A DNA stretch of 64,000 nucleotides from Megalonaias nervosa (lineage: Eukaryota; Mollusca; Bivalvia; Unionida; Unionidae): contig JAECUM010031552.1 of assembly GCA_016617855.1 (NCBI GenBank), forward strand, positions 1-64,000, written 5' to 3'. Each line of letters starts with the position of its first letter. Within the stretch, counting starts at the first letter, position 1. The notes under the pieces were generated by a model. It did no database searches. It was not told where the DNA came from and saw nothing but the letters and a program-made list of their open reading frames with translations. The position numbers and the translations under genes are program-made. Of the stretch, positions 1 through 11,542 are shown piece by piece.

Positions 1-95
1 GAGCCACCTGGGGGGGGGGGGGTCTTTTTTGCACTGGAGAAAGATCTACCACCAAAACCAGCACAGCCAGAGACGTTTATAACTCAAAAACTTTG

Positions 96-317
96 AATGA
101 GAGGGAGTTAGCGGATAGTGGGAAAATATTGGCAAGAACATTTTATGAGGATGAGGATTAATGGCGCAAAGAGAGGATGCAGAAAATGATTATTAGGCAG
201 CAGGAAGAAGAGGCTAAAGAGAGGCTGAGGCAGGATGAAGAAGAGACAAGAAAACTGGAGGAGAAAATCGAGAAAGAGTTGTCTAGTGATACAAAAAAGA
301 CCGGATCGGGTGTATGA
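96..317 (+). pseudogene. charged coiled-coil protein fragment
   Basis: The frame reads Glu/Lys/Arg-rich sequence with heptad character (for example RQQEEEAKERLRQDEEETRK). One in-frame TAA near 159 breaks it, and it ends at TGA 315-317. No start codon is convincing, so it may be the tail of a gene that begins left of the window. Its position just before Polinton-like capsid remnants suggests a structural protein of the same element, but coiled coils are poor evidence of function. A long G run near position 11-22 lies upstream. It is not assigned to a family. Confidence 0.35.
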
Positions 318-609
318 TACCACCAAAACCCATTCGAGATCGTAACATGGTAAAAATTACCGATTGCTTCTAAACAAGCAGGTAATGTAGGTGCCGAAAC
401 CGATAACGTGATGGTGGAAACTTTAAATCATCATTTACTTTTAATGCTGTTTCAAAATCTATTCATTAGCTGATGGTAACAGTTGTGAAGAGTATCAACT
501 CTGTGTCAATACACTAAAATATCATGTCTCTCTACGATACTACGTTATTTCATTCACGCTAGGTACGTTCGACAGTACGATACAGTCAGCCGCTGAAAAT
601 ACACTAAAA

Positions 610-1095
610 TGCATCGTACGAGATTGTGCTGATTTCCGCGCAAACAGGGAACAGCTTTTGTAAAGTCACCACAAAAAATAATAAGATTTATTATTGGGCC
701 TGTGCACAAGGACAAACGATCACCATCTTTCCAAGTGATTATAACATTACCGAAATCAATAAGGAAATGTCTAGGCTGATTACGGCAAACGCACACGTAG
801 CTGCAAACATCAAAATAGAGACTAATTATTTCACGCTATGCACTAGAATCACATTATCAGGAGGTCACCGTGTTGGATTTGATATTCCCAATTCTGTCGG
901 TTCTATCCTAGGTTTCAGCGCTGACATATTGTATCAGTGGCAAACGGCGTGTATGAAAGAAATTTTCTTGCGGACATCACTGATATCAACAGTTTACTAA
1001 TCAACTGCTCTATCGCTCGCTATCATCTGCTGGCTAGGCTTCTAATGTAACTTATTCTACGGCGATTTAAGTGTCACCTAGATCGTTGATGCAAA
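610..1095 (+). pseudogene. Polinton-like minor capsid protein fragment (left relic)
   Basis: The frame from about 626 resembles the mid part of the minor (penton-like) capsid protein of Polinton relatives. It has a Thr/Ile-rich strand and an N-I-T-E-I-N type segment, then GFDIPNSVGSILGF, then after a frameshift near 950 an INSLLINCSI segment. The same family appears in element 1 at 13.4-14.6 kb, where its C-terminal part is better kept. Both ends are lost: no start is visible and the reading frame collapses after about 1090. Assignment rests on recognition of the motif order. The role as a capsid vertex protein is known for the family and inferred here. Confidence 0.5.
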
Positions 1096-1099
1096 TCCG

Positions 1100-1950
1100 A
1101 CCAAATCCATTAATTTGTTATCTATCTTGAACACGAAAGCGATATCGGGAATCATCAGTCCGGAAATGCAGTGGACAACAGCGAGAGAATCATGTACTAC
1201 CTTCAAGTGCGAAATAAAGTCGCATACAGATGCAAAGCATCTTTGGCAGCATAGATGCCCACGCCGTAAAGCAGTATATTGGCGGAAGATGCATGCAGCA
1301 TAGCCGCCAACGTCTCTAAAAACAGTAGTTGTTAAATGTATAGCATATAAGATGATCACGCACAACGGGCCTTAAAATCATAGGTGGATTTTTTTCCAGG
1401 TTATTTTCTTCGATTCGATCAGAATTTAATTGTATTGCCTCAAAAGCCGCATCCATTGCTCTCAAAAAGGCGCTGACGCTGATGCAACCATAGCAGCCTC
1501 TGCCACAGGAACTGCAGTAGGTCAAAATAACGCAAGTAAATTCATGCTACAGGCAACTCCAGCGCTGGCAGTTACGCTGACCGCACATGCAACTACGTTC
1601 CCCACACCGGAGATAACTTCTCCAGACCCCTTAATTTACCAAACTTTGATAGCTCCGTTGCCTGAGAATGTGGCGACTTTGACGACTCAGGCTAAACATG
1701 CTCTTCAAAAAGCGGTGCCAAGCTCGGGTACACGATTGCGTTTAGTGCAAATTCGGAGTAGATTTTACGGGATCTGGAGGGAAAAGTGTTTAATGTACTG
1801 CGTGCGCCAAGCACACCTACTATTGGTAACATGATCTCAGGATATGGATTAACGTACGCCGGCTTGATTTTAATCATCGTATGATTTCGAGAAATGCTTT
1901 GCATGCTTTGGTTACTGTGCAACAATTCTTATCTCAGCACCATAATATAA
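1100..1950 (+). other. broken coding-like stretch, unassigned
   Basis: Several short frames occur here, including an Ala/Thr-rich one from about 1430 and a hydrophobic segment near 1835-1870 (ISGYGLTYAGLILII). None is long enough to identify. It lies between minor-capsid and major-capsid remnants, so it is probably a degraded gene of the same element. Confidence 0.3.
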
Positions 1951-1956
1951 CAACTC

Positions 1957-2880
1957 ATGTACTCAAGATTTACACCAAATTGCCTTCGACTGAACGATGG
2001 TACTTTTTTGGACGACTCGACGACCGAATACGAACACGTTGAATACCAGGATAAGAACATTACTAATCTATATGCGAATACTCGTCGAAAAATCGAGACG
2101 GGTAATGAAGATGTGTCTTTGCTCCCACACAGAGCTTTCTTTGAAGTTCAAGGGAAAAATCCAGACGTTATCAGATGTTGAAGATTATGCTGCCAATGCT
2201 CATATCACCCTGCAGAACAACGGATTGTCATTGTAGAAGAAGGCACAGTACCAGATGAAAAATCAAACCGTTTAATAAATTAACTGTTATTTACACATGC
2301 CAGTATCATGCTTAACTGGATCATATTCACCGATGATTGCATACTATCGTTCGTACCAACATGTTGTGGTTTAGAGACACTAACACTGGTGGTGCAGTGA
2401 GTCGCGAATGTGCTTCCACTGGCTGCAGTCGGTAACACCGATGCTTTTAACGGAGGCAGTTTTAGGGCCAAATTCGCTTTCGTCCGTAATGTCGCACATT
2501 CACCGCTTCTAGTCGTTAAATTTGCATGACGCTTCCTCTCAACGGTATTTATGGAGTATGTCGCGATATCCGCACGGTGTTTAGAGGTGTCAAGCATACT
2601 CTCTTATTAGAAAGAGATTCTCCTGCACAGTACATGTACAGGGCAGGTGGAGCTAGAGCTCCTGCTGATGATCAGTTTTCCATGACATGGCTCGCGCTCT
2701 GGATGCTGAAAGTCATGCCTTCGGCAGCTCATATGCTTGGGTTAGAATCCACTCTGGCTCGAATTACTAAAACACTTTACCTTGAGCAAAACCTAATTTC
2801 CATGTAATAATTTCCTCAGGCTCAGCACACCACGTCGTGGCGAGTGGCTTCAATTCCAGGTACCGAACGTGTTTGTGGCG
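1957..2880 (+). pseudogene. Polinton-like major capsid protein, degraded (left relic)
   Basis: An ATG at 1957 opens a frame with an acidic N-terminus, then HRAFFEVQGK, which matches the start of the jelly-roll region seen also in element 1 (AFIEVQGRF near 10320). Later frames give ITLQNNGLSLF and, from about 2526, IYGVCRDIRTVFRGVKHTL followed by a segment ending FSMTWLALWMLKVMPS, which parallels element 1 at 10.7-10.9 kb. At least four frameshifts and stops separate these blocks. The family forms the main virion shell. The gene order in this relic (minor capsid before major capsid) differs from element 1, so it is not a simple duplicate of it. Confidence 0.55.
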
Positions 2881-2959
2881 TTTCATTTAGCACTACGATG
2901 TGAAAGCAAACCGGAAACAAACACATTTTCATAATCTGAAATTATTTTGCATTCAGGTT

Positions 2960-3290
2960 CGCATCAATCTAGACACTATCATCAACGATAACTCGAGTGC
3001 CATGTGAAATTACTCACGCGCATATTGATGCTGATGAAAGTCATGCAAAAATACCAGGATACGGATACTGGAAATCAAGTGTACTCTGGATGATCCAAAT
3101 TTTTGCACCAAAACTGCTTGGATCGGTATTGCATACCCTTGGTCTCGCTGCAGCTTCTGAAGCTGTTATTGGAGCTACACAAAAAAGAGGTAATGGGCAG
3201 TGGCATGAGTCAAAAAAAAGCGCGATTATTACTTGGGCGACACCGTCGCCTACAAGCGGTTATTGTAACAGAAGCCGTCATAACGAATAG
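2960..3290 (+). pseudogene. Gly/Ala-rich virion core-type protein fragment
   Basis: The frame contains IFAPKLLGSVLHTLGLAAAS followed by an Ala/Ile stretch and a Gln-Lys-Arg turn, the layout of the small hydrophobic core-type protein that follows the major capsid gene in this Polinton group. Element 1 has the counterpart at 11543-11998. The start is uncertain and the tail runs into stops. Function in the virion is inferred from family context only. Confidence 0.4.
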
Positions 3291-3326
3291 CATCTGTTGT
3301 AATATACAGAAAAAACAAGGTCTTAC

Positions 3327-3625
3327 GTGCCAGTAGGATTAGAACTGTCGCAGCAGGAAAAGCATAACATTGCTACGGCGGCCCATTTCAAAATACCAAT
3401 ATCAATTACACTTAGCTCAGTGGCATTAACAGAACTGGAGAAGCTCATTTTGACCTATCGCCAGGCTTCAGCTATCTCTAAACATGCCGCTGCCAAAAGG
3501 AAATTCGTTCTTAGATTGTCTGCGTCTCTGCTGGCAAAATAAGGAGGGTTTATAGCACTACTATTTGCAGGCCTCGCTGGGACATTAATTCCATCTATCT
3601 TTGACTTTGGAAGAGGGCTCTAGCT
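3327..3625 (+). pseudogene. second core-type capsid-associated protein, broken
   Basis: The frame begins VPVGLELSQQEKHNIATAAH and repeats a beta-strand / helix pattern, with a LILTYRQ segment. It is interrupted by TAA at 3540, then continues in frame as GGFIALLFAGLAGTLIPSIF, a Gly-rich hydrophobic tail. The same two-part plan (LTARQ segment, then a Gly-Gly hydrophobic tail) is seen in element 1 at 11543-11998. This supports membership of the same virion protein family. One in-frame stop, no good start codon. Confidence 0.45.
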
Positions 3626-3780
3626 GCCTTCAGCCACACGCGGGAAGGGAGTGTATTAGGCAAAATGAAGCTTCCTGACTGGCTGATCTCCGTAAAACAA
3701 AATCGCGTGACTATTCAGAGCTTAGCTGGCTCATGTCCCCGGAGGCAAGGCCTCCCGAGACAGGGCCACCCCTGTCCAAC

Positions 3781-3783
<3 letters not shown>

Positions 3784-3820
<37 letters not shown>

Positions 3821-3841
3821 ATTGATTGATTGATTGATTGA
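3784..3841. repeat. compound microsatellite (GA)n then (ATTG)n
   Basis: A pure GA run from 3784 to 3817 passes directly into six ATTG units up to 3841. It marks the junction between the left capsid relic and the Thr-rich repeat block. Confidence 0.95.
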
Positions 3842-3849
3842 TATTTATC

Positions 3850-6540
3850 AACCAAATCTTCTCCGGCATCTACAAGAAGCACAGAGGTTAAAAAAAGCAA
3901 ACGAAGGGACATCAGCATCGTTAAGAGGGTCAACAACACTGCCTTAATTAACAATCACGTAAACTCAAAGAACAACCACAACACCTGCCGCAACAAGAAG
4001 TTCAGTTCTTTCAGCATTCTTAAACACAACAAAGACAATTCCTCCAATTGAAAACGCCTGCAGCAGCCGCATCAGGTATTACAGCAACGTTACATAAATC
4101 ACAATGGTGTCTATTAGACTAATAACTGAGTCATCAGTGGTGGGTATCGATTCTTCAACCCAATCCAACTTAGCATTAATTAGACATGCATGTTCGCTAA
4201 AATTACGATAGTTCATGGACACTTATCTAGCTGCCTACCTCAATGACATCAATAGGTCCTGCAATAACAAGCAACTAAACCAGTATCTACAACAAGCACA
4301 CGGGTTCCTAAAATATCATCTTCTCTTACAACAAAAGCTTTGACTCCTTTGGTAACTAAAATGAAACCTAAACCAGTTACATCTACTAGACTAAGCACAT
4401 CGGCTCGAACAACACCCGTGTGCACAAAAAACAAAGAATTACCCAAACAACCACCCCACCTCAGCAACAACAGCGGCAGAGTCCAAATCTACCCCTTTGG
4501 ATTCAATGACGACCAAAGCAGCAAACTCATCAATCACATAACCTCCGAGAACAAAGACACCATGAGCAACTACTCCAACTATCACAACAGAGCCTACATG
4601 AACATCATCTCCCATAAGAACCATATCAATGACCATAAAACCACACTCTCTGCAGGAACAACCATGTTCATTACTAAAACTGCACATTAGCAAACACAAC
4701 AAACACATCGCCGCCTATAAAAACCTTTCACTAACTACATCACAGATGTTTGCTCATACATCAACATATTTGGCTTCAGCAACTCATGTTGCAACCGCAT
4801 TGGCTTCTAAAACAACCACATAGATAACTAGGACAACATATTTACCTAAAACGGTTACATCAGCATCTACAACAACCATATTTACAACCACAATGACCAC
4901 ACTGCCTCATACTACAATACCAGCTAATACAACACCCAGAACAAAGCCCACTGCAGCCATATTTGATCCTACAAGTAATGAAAATGGAATCACCATATCC
5001 TGCAGAACCCTCATACAATATTATGACAATAAAAGCACGCCGTGCAACAACCTCACAGGTATCTGAGACGAATAGAGGAGCAACCAAAACAATTACCTCC
5101 TCAAACTACAACCGAATCAGCGCCTACAACATATACGGCGGTATAACAACCACATTTGCCCCATTCAACAAGCACACTAAAACAACAGCAACCATATCAG
5201 CTCCTACAACAAGATCATATACACCTACAACAAACTAGGGACAATAACATTTTCTGCAGTGACAACAACAGCCACTGAAACTCTTATAAAACATAACAGC
5301 ATAAACAACACGATCAAAAGCATCACTTCTTCTCCTGCAACAAATGCCAAAGTGCCCCCCCCCCCAAAAAAAAAATCCACTGGTCGTTATAACGACTGGA
5401 AAATGGCATTGGCTCGTACAACATCAACACCAGTACCTACGGCAACTACACTGCTTCCAAGAGCAATCACAACACGGCTAAAACAACCACAACAAATCCA
5501 CAATAACCATATCAGTACCACAAACGCCATTAGCAAATAAGGACCTAAGCATTAGTCACAGAATTTACAGTCACTCCTATAACAAACACACTGCCCTCAG
5601 AATAAGACTACTCTTAAATTAGTAACAATGGTGCCCACATGAACCACACCAGTTTCTAAACAACCTAATATGGAAGTTCAATAAAATCAATGTCCAGAAC
5701 AACAAACACAACGGATCCTATTACATCCACATTAGCCAGTACAATAGCCTCCTAAATTCCCCCAATACTCTCATCAAAAAGAAAACACAGATTGGCTCTA
5801 ATTACAAACACATTCTAGCCAATAATATGCACGTCGCTTAAAATAACAACATTTGCCCACATGTCAACAGCTCTGGCTTCCTCTACGAAAACAATGAGTC
5901 CTGCAACCTCCGCAATATCCACAAGAATCACATTGACATCAATAACAACTACAGTGTCGCCTACAACATGAACATGAGAGGCCACATAAAACTATAGTAT
6001 TGTCCTCAATCAATATCTGCGTCTCCAATAACAGCATCCACAAGAACGTCCACAACAACTCCAATAGCTATTATAACGGTCACGCCAAAGGAGAAAAACA
6101 AAACACATTGATTCCTACAATGCCCACAACGCTTCCATTGACCACAGCAACACAATCAGATATTATAACGACAATACTAATGTAACCATATTTCCTCCTG
6201 TAACAACAACAATCATTCCAACTCCAAAATCAAAAGCATCGGCTCCAATAACAGCCATATATGCGCCCACAAAAAACAATATTAACACCATAACAACCAC
6301 ACTCTAAATCAACAGTCACATCAGCCGTTACAAGGGCGGCTATAGTGTCCACGTCGGCTCCCACAACAGCATTAATCATAACAGCTTCGCTGGATCCTTT
6401 ACAAACCATATCAACCACATCTTACTTACCATATTATGACTCTTTGATGAAGCACGGCCGGTTGTGCAACAACTTCCCCCGTAAGACCCAAGGCCAGTTA
6501 CATCAGCTGCTAATCGCCTTAAACATTTCACGCGAGAACA
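3850..6540 (+). repeat. degenerate Thr-codon-rich minisatellite block, copy 1
   Basis: About 2.7 kb consists of loosely repeated units of roughly 18-24 bp built on the theme (G/C)GCTNCTACAACAACCACAT. Open frames on the plus strand read as Thr/Ala/Ser/Pro-rich peptide, mucin-like in composition, but are cut by stops and shifts every 60-110 codons. The block could be a decayed repeat-bearing gene (a Thr-rich surface protein) or a plain minisatellite. A near-identical theme in the same orientation occurs at 24.92-27.0 kb, so the two blocks flank the stretch containing element 1. Confidence 0.75.
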
Positions 6541-6549
6541 TGTAATAAG

Positions 6550-7130
6550 AATACAAAGAGACGCAACAAAGGTAGATTTGTTTGCATTTTGGGTCTCACA
6601 ATCCATTTGTGTCAGATAGTGAGAAATCTTCGTGCAACAGCAGCACTATTAATTATTAGGATACATTTGTGGAATAAACGGGCCGAAATTGACCATATAG
6701 TCGAATATAGACGAACCCTCCTGAAGCTGTTATCTGTGCAGAAGCTGAACGTGTCAGAGTTTAAGTTACTCAGCGCATCTGGTGATCATCAAGATAATCC
6801 ACGTTGATATAAACCAAACACATATGCTGAAAATATATGTCGTGGAACTGCGTCAACAAAGAATGCAGAGTTTATAGGACGCAGAGCAGCATGGATATAA
6901 GCCTTTGAACTCAGTTATTCCAGAGGTTATGTGCGATGTCAAGGTTAATGAATCAAGTCTCATGCCGGCGTCTCCACCGCAGGCACTCCTGTTCGTCCCG
7001 CGTGTAGACGCCTTTGAAAGAACATCCAGCAATTTCAGCAACACGAAGAGGGAGACCAAGAAATTAATTCAGTATCTCTAAAAAACATAAATATTTGTAT
7101 CTTCCTTTTTTAATACGATCACTGCAAACT
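6550..7130. other. no recognisable gene
   Basis: Short frames only (for example a 72-codon frame from 6589). A segment at about 6940-7010 shares a scattered match with 32965-33020 (GATTCAAG, CATGCC, CTCGTCC spaced alike), hinting at an old dispersed repeat. Nothing else is supported. Confidence 0.3.
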
Positions 7131-7178
7131 CCGGGGGGGGGGGATATGTCGGGGGGGGGGGAATGTCTGGGGGGGGAG
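7131..7178 (+). repeat. cluster of three G-runs
   Basis: Three runs of about 8-12 G are separated by short similar spacers (ATATGTC, AATGTCT). The arrangement can form a G-quadruplex on the plus strand. Homopolymer length may be unreliable in assembly. Confidence 0.8.
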
Positions 7179-7180
7179 AT

Positions 7181-8640
7181 GTCCTGATCCCAACTCTGAA
7201 ACTTTTACATCGGTCCCTAGGCAGGTTACTTTTTCCAATTGTTTTATCCCCTCTCCTTTACTTTACTTGGTGTCTTTACTTACGAATGTTTGTATTCTAT
7301 CCATGTTGTGCATAATCTGTTATTGACCGTAAAGCGCAACGATCATATACTGGCTTTATATGTTATTGTCAATCACGCGCAATGATCTGTTGTTGGTTTA
7401 CTGTTTAGCATGAAACTACTTCCAATATTTCGTCCTGTATACATTATAAAAGGTCAGGGAAGCCGCTATTTTGTTATTGTCAGAAGGAAGCTCTTGAGAG
7501 GTTTACCTTTCGTTTACGCTCCCAGTTTGCCAACGATTTCGAATTATCAGTTCATATAATTGTATGTAGTACTATTACTTTTACAGGAATAAAATGCATT
7601 TGGTATAATAATGCTCATAATTGATGGTTTGAAAACATTGACAAACCATTGTCACATCGCCTAGACGCGAAGAAGTGCATCAAAATTACTTATTAAAACA
7701 TAGTTTAGTGTTTTAGTTCAAAACCTTAACGTACATTTTGCAATTCATAGGAATATTATCATTAAACGTTTCGTCTCAAATTGTATCCGAAACCGATTCC
7801 AGACAAATATTAACATATAATAATATTAAAAATTTAGCAAACAGTGACAAAAACAGGTAGATCGTGGTTTTTTCTTAAAAGGGGAAACCATATCCGGGAC
7901 TCAAATCCAACAAAACATTTTGCTTACAAATTAGCAGTATCTTAACGTATAATCAAGGATTATGGACAAAACATAGCTATATAATATGTGGTTTACTAAT
8001 GACCTTTGCAATCTACAATGATAAGCAAAGGTTAAACACAATGTAATCATATCTATTCTTTATTTTCACAACGTTGAACAGAAATGCTACTAATAAACCT
8101 ACTAATGCAAAAACAAGTTATATGACGCAGACAAAAAACAATCGGGAGAGTACTCATATATAACACCTTTTCAAGGTTTGTACCAATAAAGTGTATGGCT
8201 ACCGATATTTTTCCCATTAACTTTAAAAAATGTCTAATAACTTTGAGTAGGTGGAAAAGACGAACGTCGATAAGATTGAGTAGTAATATAATATAGACCA
8301 TATGTAAATCAACAAGCAATTCTTGCCAAGTTGCTTTTAACAAGGCAATAGTTGACATAGTAATTAGTGTCACAATAGATATGGTAGTGCTTTTTACAAC
8401 TTACAGTTTTGAATAATACAGATTTTAATGCTGATATGTTGTATCAAATGTATCAGCGAGTTATTGATAGCACAATCACGTGACCACGTCAATGTCAAAG
8501 CTGACAGCATAGTTGAGATCCTGGTAATTCGCTGCTGATGAAAAAATACTTTACGTTACTGTAATACAGTAAACCCTTATATATCTTTGACTTAGTGATC
8601 TCTAATTAAATAGTTGTTGGAATAATAATACTGAGTAATT
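7181..8640. other. A+T-rich spacer left of element 1
   Basis: No frame longer than about 105 codons and none recognisable. A TATA-like TATAAAA at 7445-7451 precedes a GGTCAGGGAAG stretch, which could be a core promoter (for example in a solo LTR) but has no gene attached. I see no terminal inverted repeat that pairs with the right side of element 1. Confidence 0.35.
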
Positions 8641-8651
8641 CTGCGTTTACT

Positions 8652-8989
8652 ATGGAATCCCATATAGCCAAATTAGCTCGACATCGATTTGATGCAATTA
8701 AGAAGTTTCTTCCAGTCCGTGATTCTGTCAAGCAACAGTTACAAGAACGCCAGGAAGCTTATGTGGAATTTACAGAGGGACAGAACAGTTATTCAAACCA
8801 ATTGTAGAACAAACCAAACAAAGTGCAACTGAGGCAAGACAAAACACTCTTGAGAGCTTACCAGCTGATATTGTTGGCCGTCTTCAACCACCTCCACCAC
8901 CCGAAGTAAAACCACCACCACCAAAAGCTAAAACCAAGATAATGGATGAATTTACTGAGAAAGGTATTGGAGCCATCAGTAAAGTATGA
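8652..8989 (+). pseudogene. small Polinton-group protein, Pro-rich C-terminus
   Basis: ATG at 8652 starts a basic helical N-terminus (MESHIAKLARHRF...), then a Gln/Glu-rich helix. A frameshift near 8790 moves to a second frame with KPIVEQTKQSATEARQ, then a run of prolines (PPPPPEVKPPPPK), ending at TGA 8987-8989. It is the first gene of the plus-strand cluster in element 1. Its stop overlaps the next start (ATGA). I recognise it as one of the small helical proteins found at this place in Polinton relatives, but its function is unknown. Confidence 0.5.
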
Positions 8990-9620
8990 TACGTAAACCC
9001 CGACCATATTTAGAGTTTAAAAGTCACAGATTTGGTCAAAAGTGTATATCGGATTCGTTCCAATACTCAGTAAGTCAAAATTGGCGACAAAGATTTTTAA
9101 ATCTTTAAGAAAGCAGTAGAAGAATATGCTACAAGAGTAAAATTGAGAGGGGAAACAGAGCAAACAGAATTGATGAGTCGATTTGAAAAAGTAGGAGAAG
9201 AAAGAATGAAAACTGGGTCTAAAACTACGAAGAAAAAAGAGAACAGCTGCATCAGAGGCACGCCAACAGCTCTCTCCTGACCCAGAACCATAACTACCTG
9301 AAGCAGGAACCGGAAGTGGCCTTGCCACTCGCAATAGACGTCGTAGGAAACAATGTGGTAATAGGATCTCTGAATCACCGGGGATTCAAGATAAACTTTG
9401 TTCCAATAACATCCTCGCTTATGTTGATCGATTAAAAATTCTGTCTGGTGGAAGACGAGCCGGTAACAATTCCCGCGAAATCATCAATGAAGCAGCTGCT
9501 ATATGTCACCGTTTATTTACCGGTGGCGTTATGGACAGTGGGGTATATAGGACGCTGATCGATCAAATTACCGACGATTACTACAGTGAGCGATCGGTTA
9601 GATCGGCGATAATAAAATAA
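8986..9620 (+). pseudogene. conserved Polinton-group protein of unknown function
   Basis: ATG 8986 overlaps the previous stop by the ATGA arrangement. Three frames are needed: an aromatic N-terminal part to about 9107, a charged middle (KLRGETEQTELMSRFEKVGE), and a conserved C-terminal block with VDRLKILSGGRRAGNNS and ITDDYYSERSVRSAIIK, stop 9618-9620. The block with Gly-Gly-Arg and AGNNS is a recurring signature in this element group. At least two frameshifts and one stop (near 9292). Role unknown; position in the virion gene cluster suggests a structural or assembly role. Confidence 0.45.
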
Positions 9621-9621
9621 C

Positions 9622-10072
9622 ATGATTATACATAGTGTCCAAAGTAGACCTGAAAGCGTCAGGGTGATAATTTCACGATTGCCAGTTTATAAAATCATCT
9701 ACGAAGATGGACGCGGCGATGGTGTTCAAGGATTTTTTAGAAGGATAGCCCCAAAAGCTATCCCGATTGCAAAACAATTAAATATGAAAGTCATCGAAGT
9801 TGTTCGTGATAAAGTTATTGGTTCTGTTGGTAATCTTGCTGGTAAAGCATTCTTGGCGATTAGTACGACGAAAACCACAGCCAGTAAAACTGCTCAGCAC
9901 CGAAGTAAGCATTCCAGTAAAACTGCCCAGCACCGAAGTGATGCAACCAAATGTCAGCAAAATAATAAATCAAGCTGCAAATGAGCGGTTGAAAGAATTA
10001 GCTGGAGTGCCATCACCGGCAAAACAAGCCTCAGCTGAGATAGAAGAAAACAAAAACATATCGCAAACCTAA
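9622..10072 (+). pseudogene. capsid-associated (minor virion/core) protein
   Basis: Starts one base after the previous stop. The N-terminal half contains GDGVQGFFRRIAPKAIPIAK, a Gly-Phe-Phe-Arg amphipathic helix typical of the small virion protein encoded just before the major capsid gene in this group, comparable in position and character to adenovirus pVI-type proteins. A frameshift near 9862 moves to a Lys/Glu-rich tail ending at TAA 10070-10072. A short Ser/Thr/Lys repeat near 9890-9945 (PVKL.STEV twice) marks a local duplication. Confidence 0.45.
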
Positions 10073-10153
10073 TAGCGGGTAGTGGTCTGGCCCCTCATCG
10101 TTGGCGATATTGATCGATGTCAGAACATCGTTTTAGACAAACAACGAATTAAA

Positions 10154-11535
10154 ATGTTCAAACGTGTATCTGATCCATCATTTGACACGGACGCACCAGT
10201 CCTCATAGATGAATCAGTGCGTGAATATCACTATTATTCTTATGAAGCACAAGAACCAAACCAACGTGGGCCAACCTAACTATATGTCCAAGATACATCC
10301 AGGTATTTTCTGCCCGCATTTATTGAAGTTCAGGGTAGATTTTTAATAGATAACAACAATCCATATGCTGTAAATGACCAATGTGGATTTGTTAATAATG
10401 GTGTTATGGCGTCATTTAAAAGTGCCGTGTAAATGATTGATAGTAGACAAATCGAAGAATGCCAGAATAACGTCAACGTTTCTACGATGATACTGGTCTT
10501 GCAAGATATTTCGATGATTATTCAAGGTCTGCTGGTCCATCAATGATGTTCTCAAAGGATATTAATGACCATCCTAACCATACACAGTTTGACATAAGAC
10601 GACCAAGAAACTTCGCCGGCGACGCTGACGTCGATGTAAACCCGGTAGTCCATAGCGCTAATCTAGAATTTAACATGGGATTTGTGGCACGACGATCTCA
10701 GATTCATGCTCATGGTAGATTCATCTGTGTGATACCGCTGTCGCATATCTTTAGATTCTGCAGACATGTTAGAAAAGTTATCTTCGGAGCCAAACATGCA
10801 GTTGAGTTAGGTGGAAAGTCCACTGACAACGATGCAATCTGGTGAGATACTATTGCAGCTGCATGTAAAGTAGTACTTACAAAACTTGCGTTGGGGATGC
10901 CAGCAATACCTCCATCGCTCACAGAAGAAGCTCGGTTGGCATCGTTCATGGATAATGGCGGCATGTTAACGTTGTCGTGGCTGACAATGGCCACAAACTC
11001 AATCACAAGCGCAGCAAATTTTTTTGCATGCCAGATAGCGTCTCAACAGGAAATTTCAGCGACACAACATATATTCTTTGCGTTTCAAGGTAACACAAGA
11101 TCAGAGAAGCAAGAAATAAACCGATGGTGTTTGATATATTAGTTGTGTCTACGATTTCGCTGAGGATAAATGGACGTCAGGAACCATCCGAAGACATAAT
11201 ACTGAATTTCGAGCAAAACAACGATTATAGTTTGATGAGATTTATGGGGCACAATCAGAATGTTGATTCTGGTATGTAGATATCTCACCGTGATTTCTCA
11301 ACGCTGTATCCAACTATTATTTCTCACTGGAACATCTTTGTCCAGACAGTCTGTCGTTGATATTCACGTGCAAGCAACTGTTAATGATATGCCTGCTGGT
11401 CCTTATGCAATAGATGTCATACTGTCAGAGAAAACAATGTTGATTGATGGTGTTGGCGGACGAAAGAGACTCATTGATGCGTCCGTTCAAAAAAAATGCA
11501 AGTGTTTTCCGAACATGTTATTAGATCATTCATGA
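10154..11535 (+). pseudogene. Polinton-like major capsid protein (element 1)
   Basis: Likely start ATG 10154. The N-terminal acidic region is followed, after an in-frame TAA at 10277, by AFIEVQGRFLIDNNNPYAVN, the recognisable first strand region. Later blocks are a segment ending FICVIPLSHIFRFCRHV (10.72 kb), a core with LTKLALGMPAIPPSL, an INGRQEPSEDIIL block (11.16 kb) and a C-terminal SVVDIHVQATVNDMPAG (11.36 kb). The order agrees with the family that builds the icosahedral shell. I count at least three in-frame stops and about four frameshifts. It is flanked by the minor virion protein and a core-type protein. Confidence 0.65.
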
Positions 11536-11542
11536 TGTTATA

